A DNA stretch of 5,033 nucleotides from Pseudomonadota bacterium (GTDB taxonomy: Bacteria; Myxococcota; Polyangia; GCA-2747355; JACKDQ01), in contig JAUVBO010000354.1 in NCBI GenBank assembly GCA_030591195.1, forward strand, positions 1 through 5,033, in the 5' to 3' direction. Numbering within the stretch: position 1 is the first letter of the stretch; each line of letters begins with the position of its first letter. The notes beneath the pieces are model-generated. The model had not been told where the DNA came from. It saw nothing but the letters and a program-made list of their open reading frames with translations, and did no database searches. The position numbers and the translations under genes are program-made. Below are positions 1-4,335 of the stretch, piece after piece.

Positions 1-390
1 CTGGTCTCACCGCCAGGCAGCCGGGTCTACGGTGCAGCGAGCGTTCTCTGTCAACACCGGGCCGAGGTGCGGCGCTGCCTGCGGGTGGGTCGGGGCGCCT
101 TCGTGCCCGCGCCGCGGGTGGACTCGGCGGTGATCCAGCTCGAGATGCGCGACGCGGCCCGGATCGCGCGAGAGACCCCGGCGCTCTTCTCCCGCGTGGT
201 CCACGCGGCCTTCGCCCAGCGGCGCAAGACCCTCAACCGCGCGCTCGCCGCCGCCTTCGACCGGGCGGTGATCCAGCGCAGCTTGGAGCTGGTCGGGATC
301 GATGGGCGGCGAAGGGCCGAGACCCTCGACGTCGCGGCCTTTGTCGCCCTCGCCGCGGCGATCGAGGTCGCGGTCGCCGATGCCCGATAA
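1..390 (+). CDS. rsmA: 16S rRNA (adenine-N6)-dimethyltransferase RsmA/KsgA, C-terminal part
   Basis: This is the 3' end of the gene for the enzyme that uses S-adenosylmethionine to dimethylate two adjacent adenines in the 3'-terminal hairpin of 16S rRNA during small-subunit assembly. Frame 1 is open from the first base, and 129 residues are present of the usual roughly 270. The N-terminal SAM-binding Rossmann domain lies upstream of the window. Visible family landmarks are PPGSRVYGAASVL (residues 4-16, matching the family's 'S.AYGRLSV'), FVPAPRVDSAV (34-44, the 'F.P.PKVDSAV' signature), FAQRRKTLNRAL (71-82) and GIDGRRRAETL (99-109). The GTG at 67 is internal and not a start, because the homology continues upstream to base 1. 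The stop codon overlaps the start of the next gene. The C-terminal tail after residue 115 is Ala-rich and diverged. The identity is secure. Confidence 0.95.
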   Translation: MVSPPGSRVYGAASVLCQHRAEVRRCLRVGRGAFVPAPRVDSAVIQLEMRDAARIARETPALFSRVVHAAFAQRRKTLNRALAAAFDRAVIQRSLELVGIDGRRRAETLDVAAFVALAAAIEVAVADAR

Positions 391-826
391 GCCGCCACCC
401 GCCCTGGCTCCCCTGTGGCTCGCACACCACCGCGAGCATCAGCTGGACCGCTGCCTGAAGCTCGCGATCGGTCGGCGTCCCGTGGCGGTCTGCGCCCGCT
501 GCGCCGGTCTCTACCCGACCCTGCTGCTGACCCTCGCGGTGCAACTCTGGCTGCTGGGCAACCCGGGCCGAGCCGGCGTGGCCGACTGGTGGATCGCCAT
601 CGGCGCGGCCGTTCCTGCGGTCTGCGACTGGGGCCTCGCGCGCCTTGGACGACCTGGCAACAACTTGCTGCGCGTGCTGACCGGCGCCGGTCTTGGCCTG
701 GCCCTCGGGAGGAGCCTCCTGCTGCATTTCCACGACCCGGCGAGCGAGGTCTTGTGGGTCCAGCTCCTGGTGGTTGGCATCGTCGCGCTCGCCTTCGAGC
801 TGGTCGCGCGATTCGATCTGGACTGA
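380..826 (+). CDS. DUF2085 family small integral membrane protein
   Basis: A 148-residue membrane protein of unknown function. I assign it to DUF2085 from the His/Cys-containing N-terminus (HHREHQLDRC, 16-24), the CARCAGLY motif (38-45, matching the family's 'vCaRCtGiY') and the later CDWGLARLGRPGNNLLRVLTG stretch (82-102), where an Asp and 'N.lR..tG' are typical. Hydrophobic segments near residues 43-60, 69-84, 97-116 and 124-143 suggest four membrane helices. The paired cysteines 38 and 41 with nearby His residues could bind metal or be redox active, but that is inference. The frame stays open up to an ATG at 302. I prefer the ATG at 380 because it overlaps the rsmA stop by only 11 bp and gives a compact N-terminus just before the conserved block. 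The overlap implies cotranscription and translational coupling with rsmA, though a functional link to ribosome assembly is not evident. Confidence 0.8.
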   Translation: MPDKPPPALAPLWLAHHREHQLDRCLKLAIGRRPVAVCARCAGLYPTLLLTLAVQLWLLGNPGRAGVADWWIAIGAAVPAVCDWGLARLGRPGNNLLRVLTGAGLGLALGRSLLLHFHDPASEVLWVQLLVVGIVALAFELVARFDLD

Positions 827-1137
827 CCACCCTTCCGTCGACCGCGCAGGCGGATCCCACGAAAATATCGCCGCGTGGCGATCGCGCGGACAACCGCGCC
901 TCGATCTTGAATCAAAGGCAACAGGGCGTTGGCGGGTCGATCGGTAGCGATGGGATCACTGGCAGCGGCATTTCTCCGTAAGCGGATGGCAACTCGAACG
1001 TCTTGATCGAGGATCACACGTGTTTGAGCGCACACGAGCACCGGGTGAACGAACCGGAGAACTTTATCGTCGGCGATGCGTTGGTAGCCGGTGTAAGAGG
1101 CCGGAACGATTTGCCCGAGAGGGGACCCTAGGCTAGC
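827..1137. other. Intergenic region without a supported gene
   Basis: These 311 bases separate the DUF2085 gene from the sigma-factor gene and are visibly less GC-rich than the flanking genes. The region must hold the promoter of the sigma gene, but I see no convincing -35/-10 pair. GAACTT at 1059-1064 and GGAAC at 1103-1107 resemble the -35 element of ECF promoters, yet neither has a clear -10 partner at the right spacing. An 8-bp perfect palindrome, ACACGTGT, lies at 1016-1023. A reverse-strand reading frame is open across the whole gap, but it continues as the shadow of both flanking genes and has no recognisable family. There is no intrinsic terminator with a T-run after 826. Confidence 0.6.
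1117..1124 (+). promoter_or_regulatory. Possible ribosome binding site of the ECF sigma gene
   Basis: The purine run GAGAGGGG ends 13 bases before the ATG at 1138, which is longer than the ideal spacing. It is the only Shine-Dalgarno-like sequence near this start. Its weak placement leaves open a start at the in-frame GTG at 1177 or the ATG at 1207. The latter would begin immediately before the conserved region 2 and so seems too short. Confidence 0.4.
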
Positions 1138-1779
1138 ATGCAGGCCATCGCAGGTCAGCTCCGGGAGTTTTCGGCAGTGAGGGAGGAACGTGGCGACGCG
1201 GCGCTGATGGAGGCGTATCAGCGCGGAGACACTCGTGCTTTCGAGGTGCTGCTCGAGCGCCACCAGCGCCCGGTGTTCAACTTCCTCGTCCGTCAGGTGG
1301 GGAACAAGGCGCTGGCCGAGGACCTGCTGCAGGACGTGTTTCTGCGCGTGATCAGGAGCGCCCGCAACTACAAGCGGGAGGCCAAGTTCACCACGTGGCT
1401 CTACACCATCGCGCGCAACCTGTGCGTCGACATGGCGCGGCGCGCAAAGCACCGGCAGGCCACGTCCCTCGACCAGCCCGCCGGCAAGCAGGAAGGCCGT
1501 AGCACCGTGGGCGATCTGATGGCTGACCAGGGACCGGGCGTCGACCGCCAGGTGCAGAGCCGCGAGCTCCAGACCCGTCTGCGAGCCGCCATCGGTCAGC
1601 TCAGCGACGAGCAGCGCGAGGTCTTCCTGATGCGCGAGTCGGCGAACCTGCCGTTCAAGGAAATCGCCGAGATCGTTGGCTGTCCAGAGAATACGGTGAA
1701 GAGCCGGATGCGGTATGCCCTCGAGAACCTTCGGAATCAGCTACACGAGTACCAGGATCTCGCACGGGCGGTACACTAG
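1138..1779 (+). CDS. ECF-type RNA polymerase sigma factor
   Basis: A 213-residue sigma-70 family protein with only regions 2 and 4, the layout of extracytoplasmic-function sigma factors. It would direct RNA polymerase to a small stress regulon. Region 2 covers about residues 24-105: the GDTRAFEVLLERH start, LAEDLLQDVFLRV (59-71, the core-binding 'aEDl.QevFl.v' motif) and FTTWLYTIARN (84-94, DNA melting/-10 recognition). Region 4 covers about 145-200: LSDEQREVFLMRE, then the helix-turn-helix LPFKEIAEIVGCPENTVKSR (171-190), which reads the -35. The 40-residue linker is polar, as usual. A short N-terminal extension of about 20 residues precedes region 2. The gene directly downstream encodes a zinc-finger anti-sigma protein, so this factor is probably held inactive at the membrane until a signal arrives. 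I cannot place it in a numbered ECF group. Confidence 0.93.
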   Translation: MQAIAGQLREFSAVREERGDAALMEAYQRGDTRAFEVLLERHQRPVFNFLVRQVGNKALAEDLLQDVFLRVIRSARNYKREAKFTTWLYTIARNLCVDMARRAKHRQATSLDQPAGKQEGRSTVGDLMADQGPGVDRQVQSRELQTRLRAAIGQLSDEQREVFLMRESANLPFKEIAEIVGCPENTVKSRMRYALENLRNQLHEYQDLARAVH

Positions 1780-1869
1780 AATAGGGAATAGAGAGCACCG
1801 AACCAGAACCGGGCAACGAATAGAAAGATCGAAGGGGCGCCTCGGGCGTTTGATGGACGGATAGGACAG

Positions 1870-1901
1870 CGGCTGGCGGCTGGCGAACCAGCGACCAGCT
1901 G
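1870..1901 (+). promoter_or_regulatory. Two-part hairpin in the leader of the anti-sigma gene
   Basis: GCTGG occurs at 1872-1876 and 1879-1883, and CCAGC at 1888-1892 and 1895-1899. The inner pair closes on the four-base loop CGAA. A 2x2 internal loop (CG opposite GA) separates the inner 5-bp stem from an outer stem that extends to 7 bp by including C1870-G1901 and a G-U pair. The structure ends 12 bases before the ATG at 1914, right against the purine-rich GACGAGAAG that would serve as the ribosome binding site. No T-run follows, so it does not look like an intrinsic terminator. Control of anti-sigma translation, or of mRNA stability between the two genes, is inferred from position only. Confidence 0.55.
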
Positions 1902-1913
1902 GACGAGAAGCTG

Positions 1914-3308
1914 ATGGATTGCAAGCAGATAGACGAACTGCTGGTCGACTACCTCTACGAGGAGATCGACCCCGCTCAGGTGGCGCCGCTCGAGGCCCAC
2001 CTCGAGGCGTGCGAGCGCTGTGCGGCCGAGGTCGCCTCGTTCAAGCAGACCCGTCTGGCCGTCAGCGAGCTTGAGGAGCTCGACCCCCCCGCAAGAATCA
2101 GCCAGGCCTTGCTGGCCGAGGCCGCCCGGGCGGCGCCCCGGTCGACCTTCAGCGGGCGCCTTCGTTCACTGATGCGGGTCTTCGTGATGCACCCGGCGCT
2201 GGCGGCAGCCGCCACGCTGGTGGCCGTGCTCGGCGTCAGCTTCTACACCTACCGGCAGGGACTGCCTCCGGCCCGCTACGACCGTCGATCCGACCTGCCT
2301 CTCGGGCTCGATCACCAGGGTACGATCCGCTCGGCACGCGAGACCCGTCCAGCGCCGGCAGCCGCCCCGGAAGGGTCACGGCTGGCCAAGCAACGCTTCG
2401 GTGATCGGGAGCTGCCGGGCGGGGCCAAGGACGAGCAGGCCAAGGGCGGTCGGGGCGGCGCCGTCGCCACGGCCGCCGGCGGGCTCGCCAAGAACGCACC
2501 GACGGATCGCTTCGCAGGGCGGTCCGACGAGACAGCGCGCCGGGCCAACGAGGAGGACAGCAGTCGGTCTGACAAGTCCGGTTTGAGGAGCAGCGGGCCG
2601 GTCACCCTGGGGTATGGGCAGGGTCGGGGTTACATGAGCGATCGAGGGGAGGCCGAGCGTCAGCAGAAGGTCCTCACGCCGCCGGCCCAGGCCGCCGTGC
2701 CCGCCGGGGCCAACGTCGACGACCTCAAGCGCATCGACACCGCCCGGGCCCATCCCTCGCCCGCGCCGCGCCCGACCATGGTCGCCAAGGCGCGCAAGAA
2801 GCGGCCGGCGACGACGACACGTTCCCGTCGACCCTCGCCGCGTCGCCGGGCAGCCCGGCGGCTGGCCAACGCGGCCGACGTTGGCGGCGGCTCGGGCGGC
2901 GTCTGGAGCAACAAGTCCCCGGCGCGCGGGAGGGTGGCCCAACCTCAGTCCAAGTCGGCGAAGAAACAGGATCGGGACGCGCTGGCCGGCGGCAAGGCGG
3001 CGCCGGCCAAGGAAGGCAAGAAGAGCGTCAGCCTGCTCGCCCTCGGCGATGCGGCGGTGCGCCAGGGGCGCTGCCGGGACGCCCTCGAGGTCTACCTCCG
3101 GCTGCTGGCCAGCCGGCCGGACCTGACCGAGGTGGTCGCCGCCCGGCTCGCGCCGTGCCAGGGCAAGCTCGGCGGACAGCAGGGCTACCGGGTGGTGGCC
3201 AAGCGCGCTGCCGAGCGCCGGGCCAAGCGTCGCAGCAAGGCCAAGCGCGCCCGCCGCAAGGCGACCCAGAAAAAGGCCGCGCCCGCGGCCGACGCCTACG
3301 CGAAGTAA
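1914..3308 (+). CDS. Membrane-anchored zinc-finger anti-sigma factor with long basic C-terminal region
   Basis: A 464-residue protein, the likely partner that sequesters the ECF sigma factor encoded just upstream. The N-terminus carries the zinc-binding anti-sigma (ZAS) signature: Cys3, then H29-x3-C33-x2-C36 within AHLEACERCAAEV. A single hydrophobic helix follows (about 91-113, MHPALAAAATLVAVLGVSF), so the ZAS domain should be cytoplasmic and the remaining 350 residues extracytoplasmic. That part is far longer than the short sensor region of simple ZAS proteins. It is low-complexity, rich in Ala, Gly, Pro, Arg and Lys (about 120-370), then has a TPR-like helical pair (about 372-415, LGDAAVRQGRCRDALEVYLRLL) and a Lys/Arg-rich tail (429-454). 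The start at 1914 puts Cys3 and the ZAS fold in the usual position. Third-position G/C drops over 2817-2852, where an Arg-rich peptide is encoded. The anti-sigma role is strong by motif and context; the function of the tail is unknown. Confidence 0.87.
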   Translation: MDCKQIDELLVDYLYEEIDPAQVAPLEAHLEACERCAAEVASFKQTRLAVSELEELDPPARISQALLAEAARAAPRSTFSGRLRSLMRVFVMHPALAAAATLVAVLGVSFYTYRQGLPPARYDRRSDLPLGLDHQGTIRSARETRPAPAAAPEGSRLAKQRFGDRELPGGAKDEQAKGGRGGAVATAAGGLAKNAPTDRFAGRSDETARRANEEDSSRSDKSGLRSSGPVTLGYGQGRGYMSDRGEAERQQKVLTPPAQAAVPAGANVDDLKRIDTARAHPSPAPRPTMVAKARKKRPATTTRSRRPSPRRRAARRLANAADVGGGSGGVWSNKSPARGRVAQPQSKSAKKQDRDALAGGKAAPAKEGKKSVSLLALGDAAVRQGRCRDALEVYLRLLASRPDLTEVVAARLAPCQGKLGGQQGYRVVAKRAAERRAKRRSKAKRARRKATQKKAAPAADAYAK

Positions 3309-3360
3309 CACCACACGAAGTAGCACCAAGCGAAGTAGCACCAAGCGAAGTAGCACCAAG
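3301..3360 (+). repeat. Four tandem 15-bp repeats spanning the anti-sigma stop codon
   Basis: The unit CGAAGTAGCACCAAG is repeated exactly at 3316-3330, 3331-3345 and 3346-3360. A diverged first copy, CGAAGTAACACCACA, sits at 3301-3315 and contains the terminal Lys codon and TAA stop of the anti-sigma gene. Because the unit is a multiple of three, each later copy puts AAG-TAG in the same frame, giving three back-up stop codons. The first copy appears ancestral and the other three a recent expansion, since they are identical. The block ends about 84 bp before the -24 element of the putative sigma-54 promoter. Confidence 0.95.
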
Positions 3361-3365
3361 CCGGA

Positions 3366-3385
3366 GGCCGGGAGCCCCGCCGGCC
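3366..3385 (+). terminator. GC-rich inverted repeat, possible weak terminator
   Basis: GGCCGG at 3366-3371 and CCGGCC at 3380-3385 form a perfect 6-bp GC stem with an 8-base loop, 58 bases after the anti-sigma stop codon. The position suits transcription termination, but only CTTGG follows rather than a T-run, so intrinsic termination would be poor. It could equally be a chance GC palindrome or a protein-binding site. Confidence 0.3.
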
Positions 3386-3441
3386 CTTGGCGCCTGGCAC
3401 CCATCGTCCATCTAAGTTGGCGGATTTCCGGATGCTTGGTG

Positions 3442-3458
3442 TTGGCACGTCGGCTGCT
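3442..3458 (+). promoter_or_regulatory. Putative sigma-54 (RpoN) -24/-12 promoter
   Basis: The sequence TTGGCACGTCGGCTGCT matches the sigma-54 consensus YTGGCACG-N4-TTGCW at every fixed position except one (C for the first T of the -12 box). The invariant GG (3444-3445) and GC (3456-3457) are separated by exactly ten bases, the spacing this polymerase requires. Transcription would start near 3468-3470, giving a leader of about 165 bases before the preferred start at 3635. It would drive the NfeD-like/flotillin pair. Sigma-54 promoters need an activator bound upstream, and the repeats at 3301-3360 lie at a suitable distance. The match is read directly; activity is inference. Confidence 0.62.
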
Positions 3459-3618
3459 AAGCCCCTGGGCAGCGGTAGGCCCTGCATTAGGTCATGACGG
3501 GCCGCTATTCGTTGCGGTGGCTACCGTGGCCTGAGATAGTAGCTGACTTCGGGCGGCACCTATCAGAGGACGACGATGTGCCCGGCGGGTGGGGCGGGAT
3601 CGTGCCCACCCATGGCAC

Positions 3619-3626
3619 GAGGAGGG
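3619..3626 (+). promoter_or_regulatory. Ribosome binding site that decides the NfeD-like start
   Basis: GAGGAGGG is a near-perfect Shine-Dalgarno sequence. It lies 8 bases before the ATG at 3635 but only 2 bases before the in-frame ATG at 3629, so 3635 is preferred. Confidence 0.75.
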
Positions 3627-3634
3627 CGATGGCC

Positions 3635-4300
3635 ATGCTGCTACTTTATGTCTACATCGGGTCCCTGGTGGTCGGCGGCATCCTGCTCGGCGCCTCGCTG
3701 CTGCTCGGACATGACAGCGACGCGGACGTGGACGTGGACGTCGACGTCGACGTGGACGTGGACGTGGACGTGGACGTGGACGTGGACGTGGACGTGGACG
3801 CCGACGCCGACGCCGACGCGGATGTCGAGGTCGGTCACGGGGGCGGCGCGGGGTTCGCCGAGGTTTGGCTTCCCTTCGTCAGCCTTCGCTTCTGGGTCTT
3901 CTTCCTCGCCTTCTTCGGCATCACCGGCACGGTGCTGTCGCTGTTCGCGCTGGCGGGCAAGTGGACCACGTTGATCGCCGCGCTGGCGATGGGGCTGCTG
4001 ATCGGCTTCTGCGCGGCGTTCATCATCCAGCGGCTGAAGAAGCAGCTGGTCGGTGAGGTGGTGGGCGCTCGGCACTACAAGGGGCTCGAGGGCTCCGTGT
4101 TGCTGCCGATCCCTGACGGCCTGGCCGGCAAGGTGCGGCTGACGGTCCAGGGCCAGACCGTGGACCTGCCGGCCCGGGCCGACGCGGGCCAGGCGATCGG
4201 ACAAGGGGTGCAGGTGCTGGTGATCGACTGCGTCGAGGGTACCCTCCACGTGGTGCCCTCCACCGAGTTGACTGAGACGGACAACAGCGAGCTCAACTAG
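3635..4300 (+). CDS. NfeD-like (YqiJ-type) OB-fold membrane protein with Asp-Val/Asp-Ala repeat
   Basis: A 221-residue membrane protein. Residues 2-25 form a first membrane helix. An acidic repeat tract follows (residues 27-66: twelve Asp-Val pairs, then four Asp-Ala pairs), then a Gly-rich bit, a second helix (about 81-107, with RFWVFFLAFFGITGT), a third helix (about 110-131) and a soluble C-terminal domain (138-208). That domain begins LVGEVVGARHYKGLEGSVLLPIPDGLAGKVRL and ends VLVIDCVEGTLHVVP, the all-beta, Gly-turn pattern of the NfeD OB fold. NfeD-type proteins accompany flotillins and are thought to help organise or anchor them; a flotillin gene starts 35 bp downstream. QRLKKQ after helix 3 suggests the OB domain faces the cytoplasm. 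With three helices the acidic loop would then also be cytoplasmic, but its charge makes topology uncertain. Start 3635 was chosen from the ribosome binding site; 3629 or 3494 are alternatives. Confidence 0.83.
   Translation: MLLLYVYIGSLVVGGILLGASLLLGHDSDADVDVDVDVDVDVDVDVDVDVDVDVDADADADADVEVGHGGGAGFAEVWLPFVSLRFWVFFLAFFGITGTVLSLFALAGKWTTLIAALAMGLLIGFCAAFIIQRLKKQLVGEVVGARHYKGLEGSVLLPIPDGLAGKVRLTVQGQTVDLPARADAGQAIGQGVQVLVIDCVEGTLHVVPSTELTETDNSELN
3713..3832 (+). repeat. Hexanucleotide GACGTG tandem repeat coding for Asp-X pairs
   Basis: Twelve consecutive 6-bp units run from 3725 to 3796: ten GACGTG and two GACGTC (units 3 and 4). Four GACGCC/GACGCG units follow (3797-3820), then GATGTC and GAGGTC. 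Degenerate units (GACAGC, GACGCG) precede the block from 3713. All units are in frame, so slippage would add or remove Asp-X pairs without breaking the gene. Near-identity of the central units points to recent expansion by slippage, with older diverged units at the edges. Confidence 0.95.
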
Positions 4301-4321
4301 AACCTTCTAGCGGGGTGTAGG

Positions 4322-4328
4322 AAAGGAG
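4322..4328 (+). promoter_or_regulatory. Ribosome binding site of the flotillin gene
   Basis: AAAGGAG sits 7 bases before the ATG at 4336, close to ideal, and fixes the start of the flotillin gene. Confidence 0.85.
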
Positions 4329-4335
4329 TTCGACG

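Larger units (their letters stand above)
3361..3634 (+). other. Intergenic region and 5' leader of the NfeD-like/flotillin operon
   Basis: Between the repeats and the preferred start at 3635 there is no independent gene. The NfeD-like frame is open back to an ATG at 3494 and would add 47 hydrophilic residues before the first membrane helix. That ATG has no good ribosome binding site, and the extension matches nothing I recognise in the family, so I treat 3494-3634 as leader. The stretch holds the inverted repeat, the sigma-54 promoter, a short dyad CGGA-TT-TCCG at 3421-3430, and CTTGGTG at 3435-3441, which is the reverse complement of part of the 15-bp repeat unit. Confidence 0.55.

Noticed and set aside
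1103..1130. GGAAC followed by ACCCTA as an ECF-type autoregulatory promoter
   Set aside because: The -10 side does not fit a known ECF consensus well, and the start site would fall almost on the start codon.
1127..1137. Adjacent palindromes CCTAGG and GCTAGC immediately before the sigma-factor start
   Set aside because: Six-base palindromes are expected by chance and no larger symmetry surrounds them.
511..1452. Long reverse-strand open frame (313 codons) covering the 827-1137 gap
   Set aside because: Most of it is the antisense shadow of the DUF2085 and sigma-factor genes. The part in the gap has no family I recognise and no separate start with a ribosome binding site. A protein search of the segment from about 830 to 1110 on the reverse strand would settle it.
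1779..1823. Three GAATAG hexamers after the sigma-factor stop codon
   Set aside because: Too short and irregularly spaced to separate from chance in a purine-rich spacer.
2376..3404. Reverse-strand 342-codon open frame opposite the anti-sigma gene
   Set aside because: Low-complexity Arg/Gly/Pro/Leu translation typical of the complement of a GC-rich gene. The + strand frame has ZAS and membrane-helix signatures that explain the DNA.
3296..3487. Reverse-strand small open frame encoding WCYFA repeats
   Set aside because: This is the 15-bp repeat read backwards, with no start context or recognisable function.
3494..3634. N-terminal extension of the NfeD-like protein from an ATG at 3494
   Set aside because: No good ribosome binding site, hydrophilic residues ahead of a helix that normally begins the protein, and a strong GAGGAGGG placed for the start at 3635.
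3641..4249. Reverse-strand open frame with a His-Val repeat
   Set aside because: The His-Val repeat is only the complement of the GACGTG tract; the + strand encodes a coherent NfeD-like protein.
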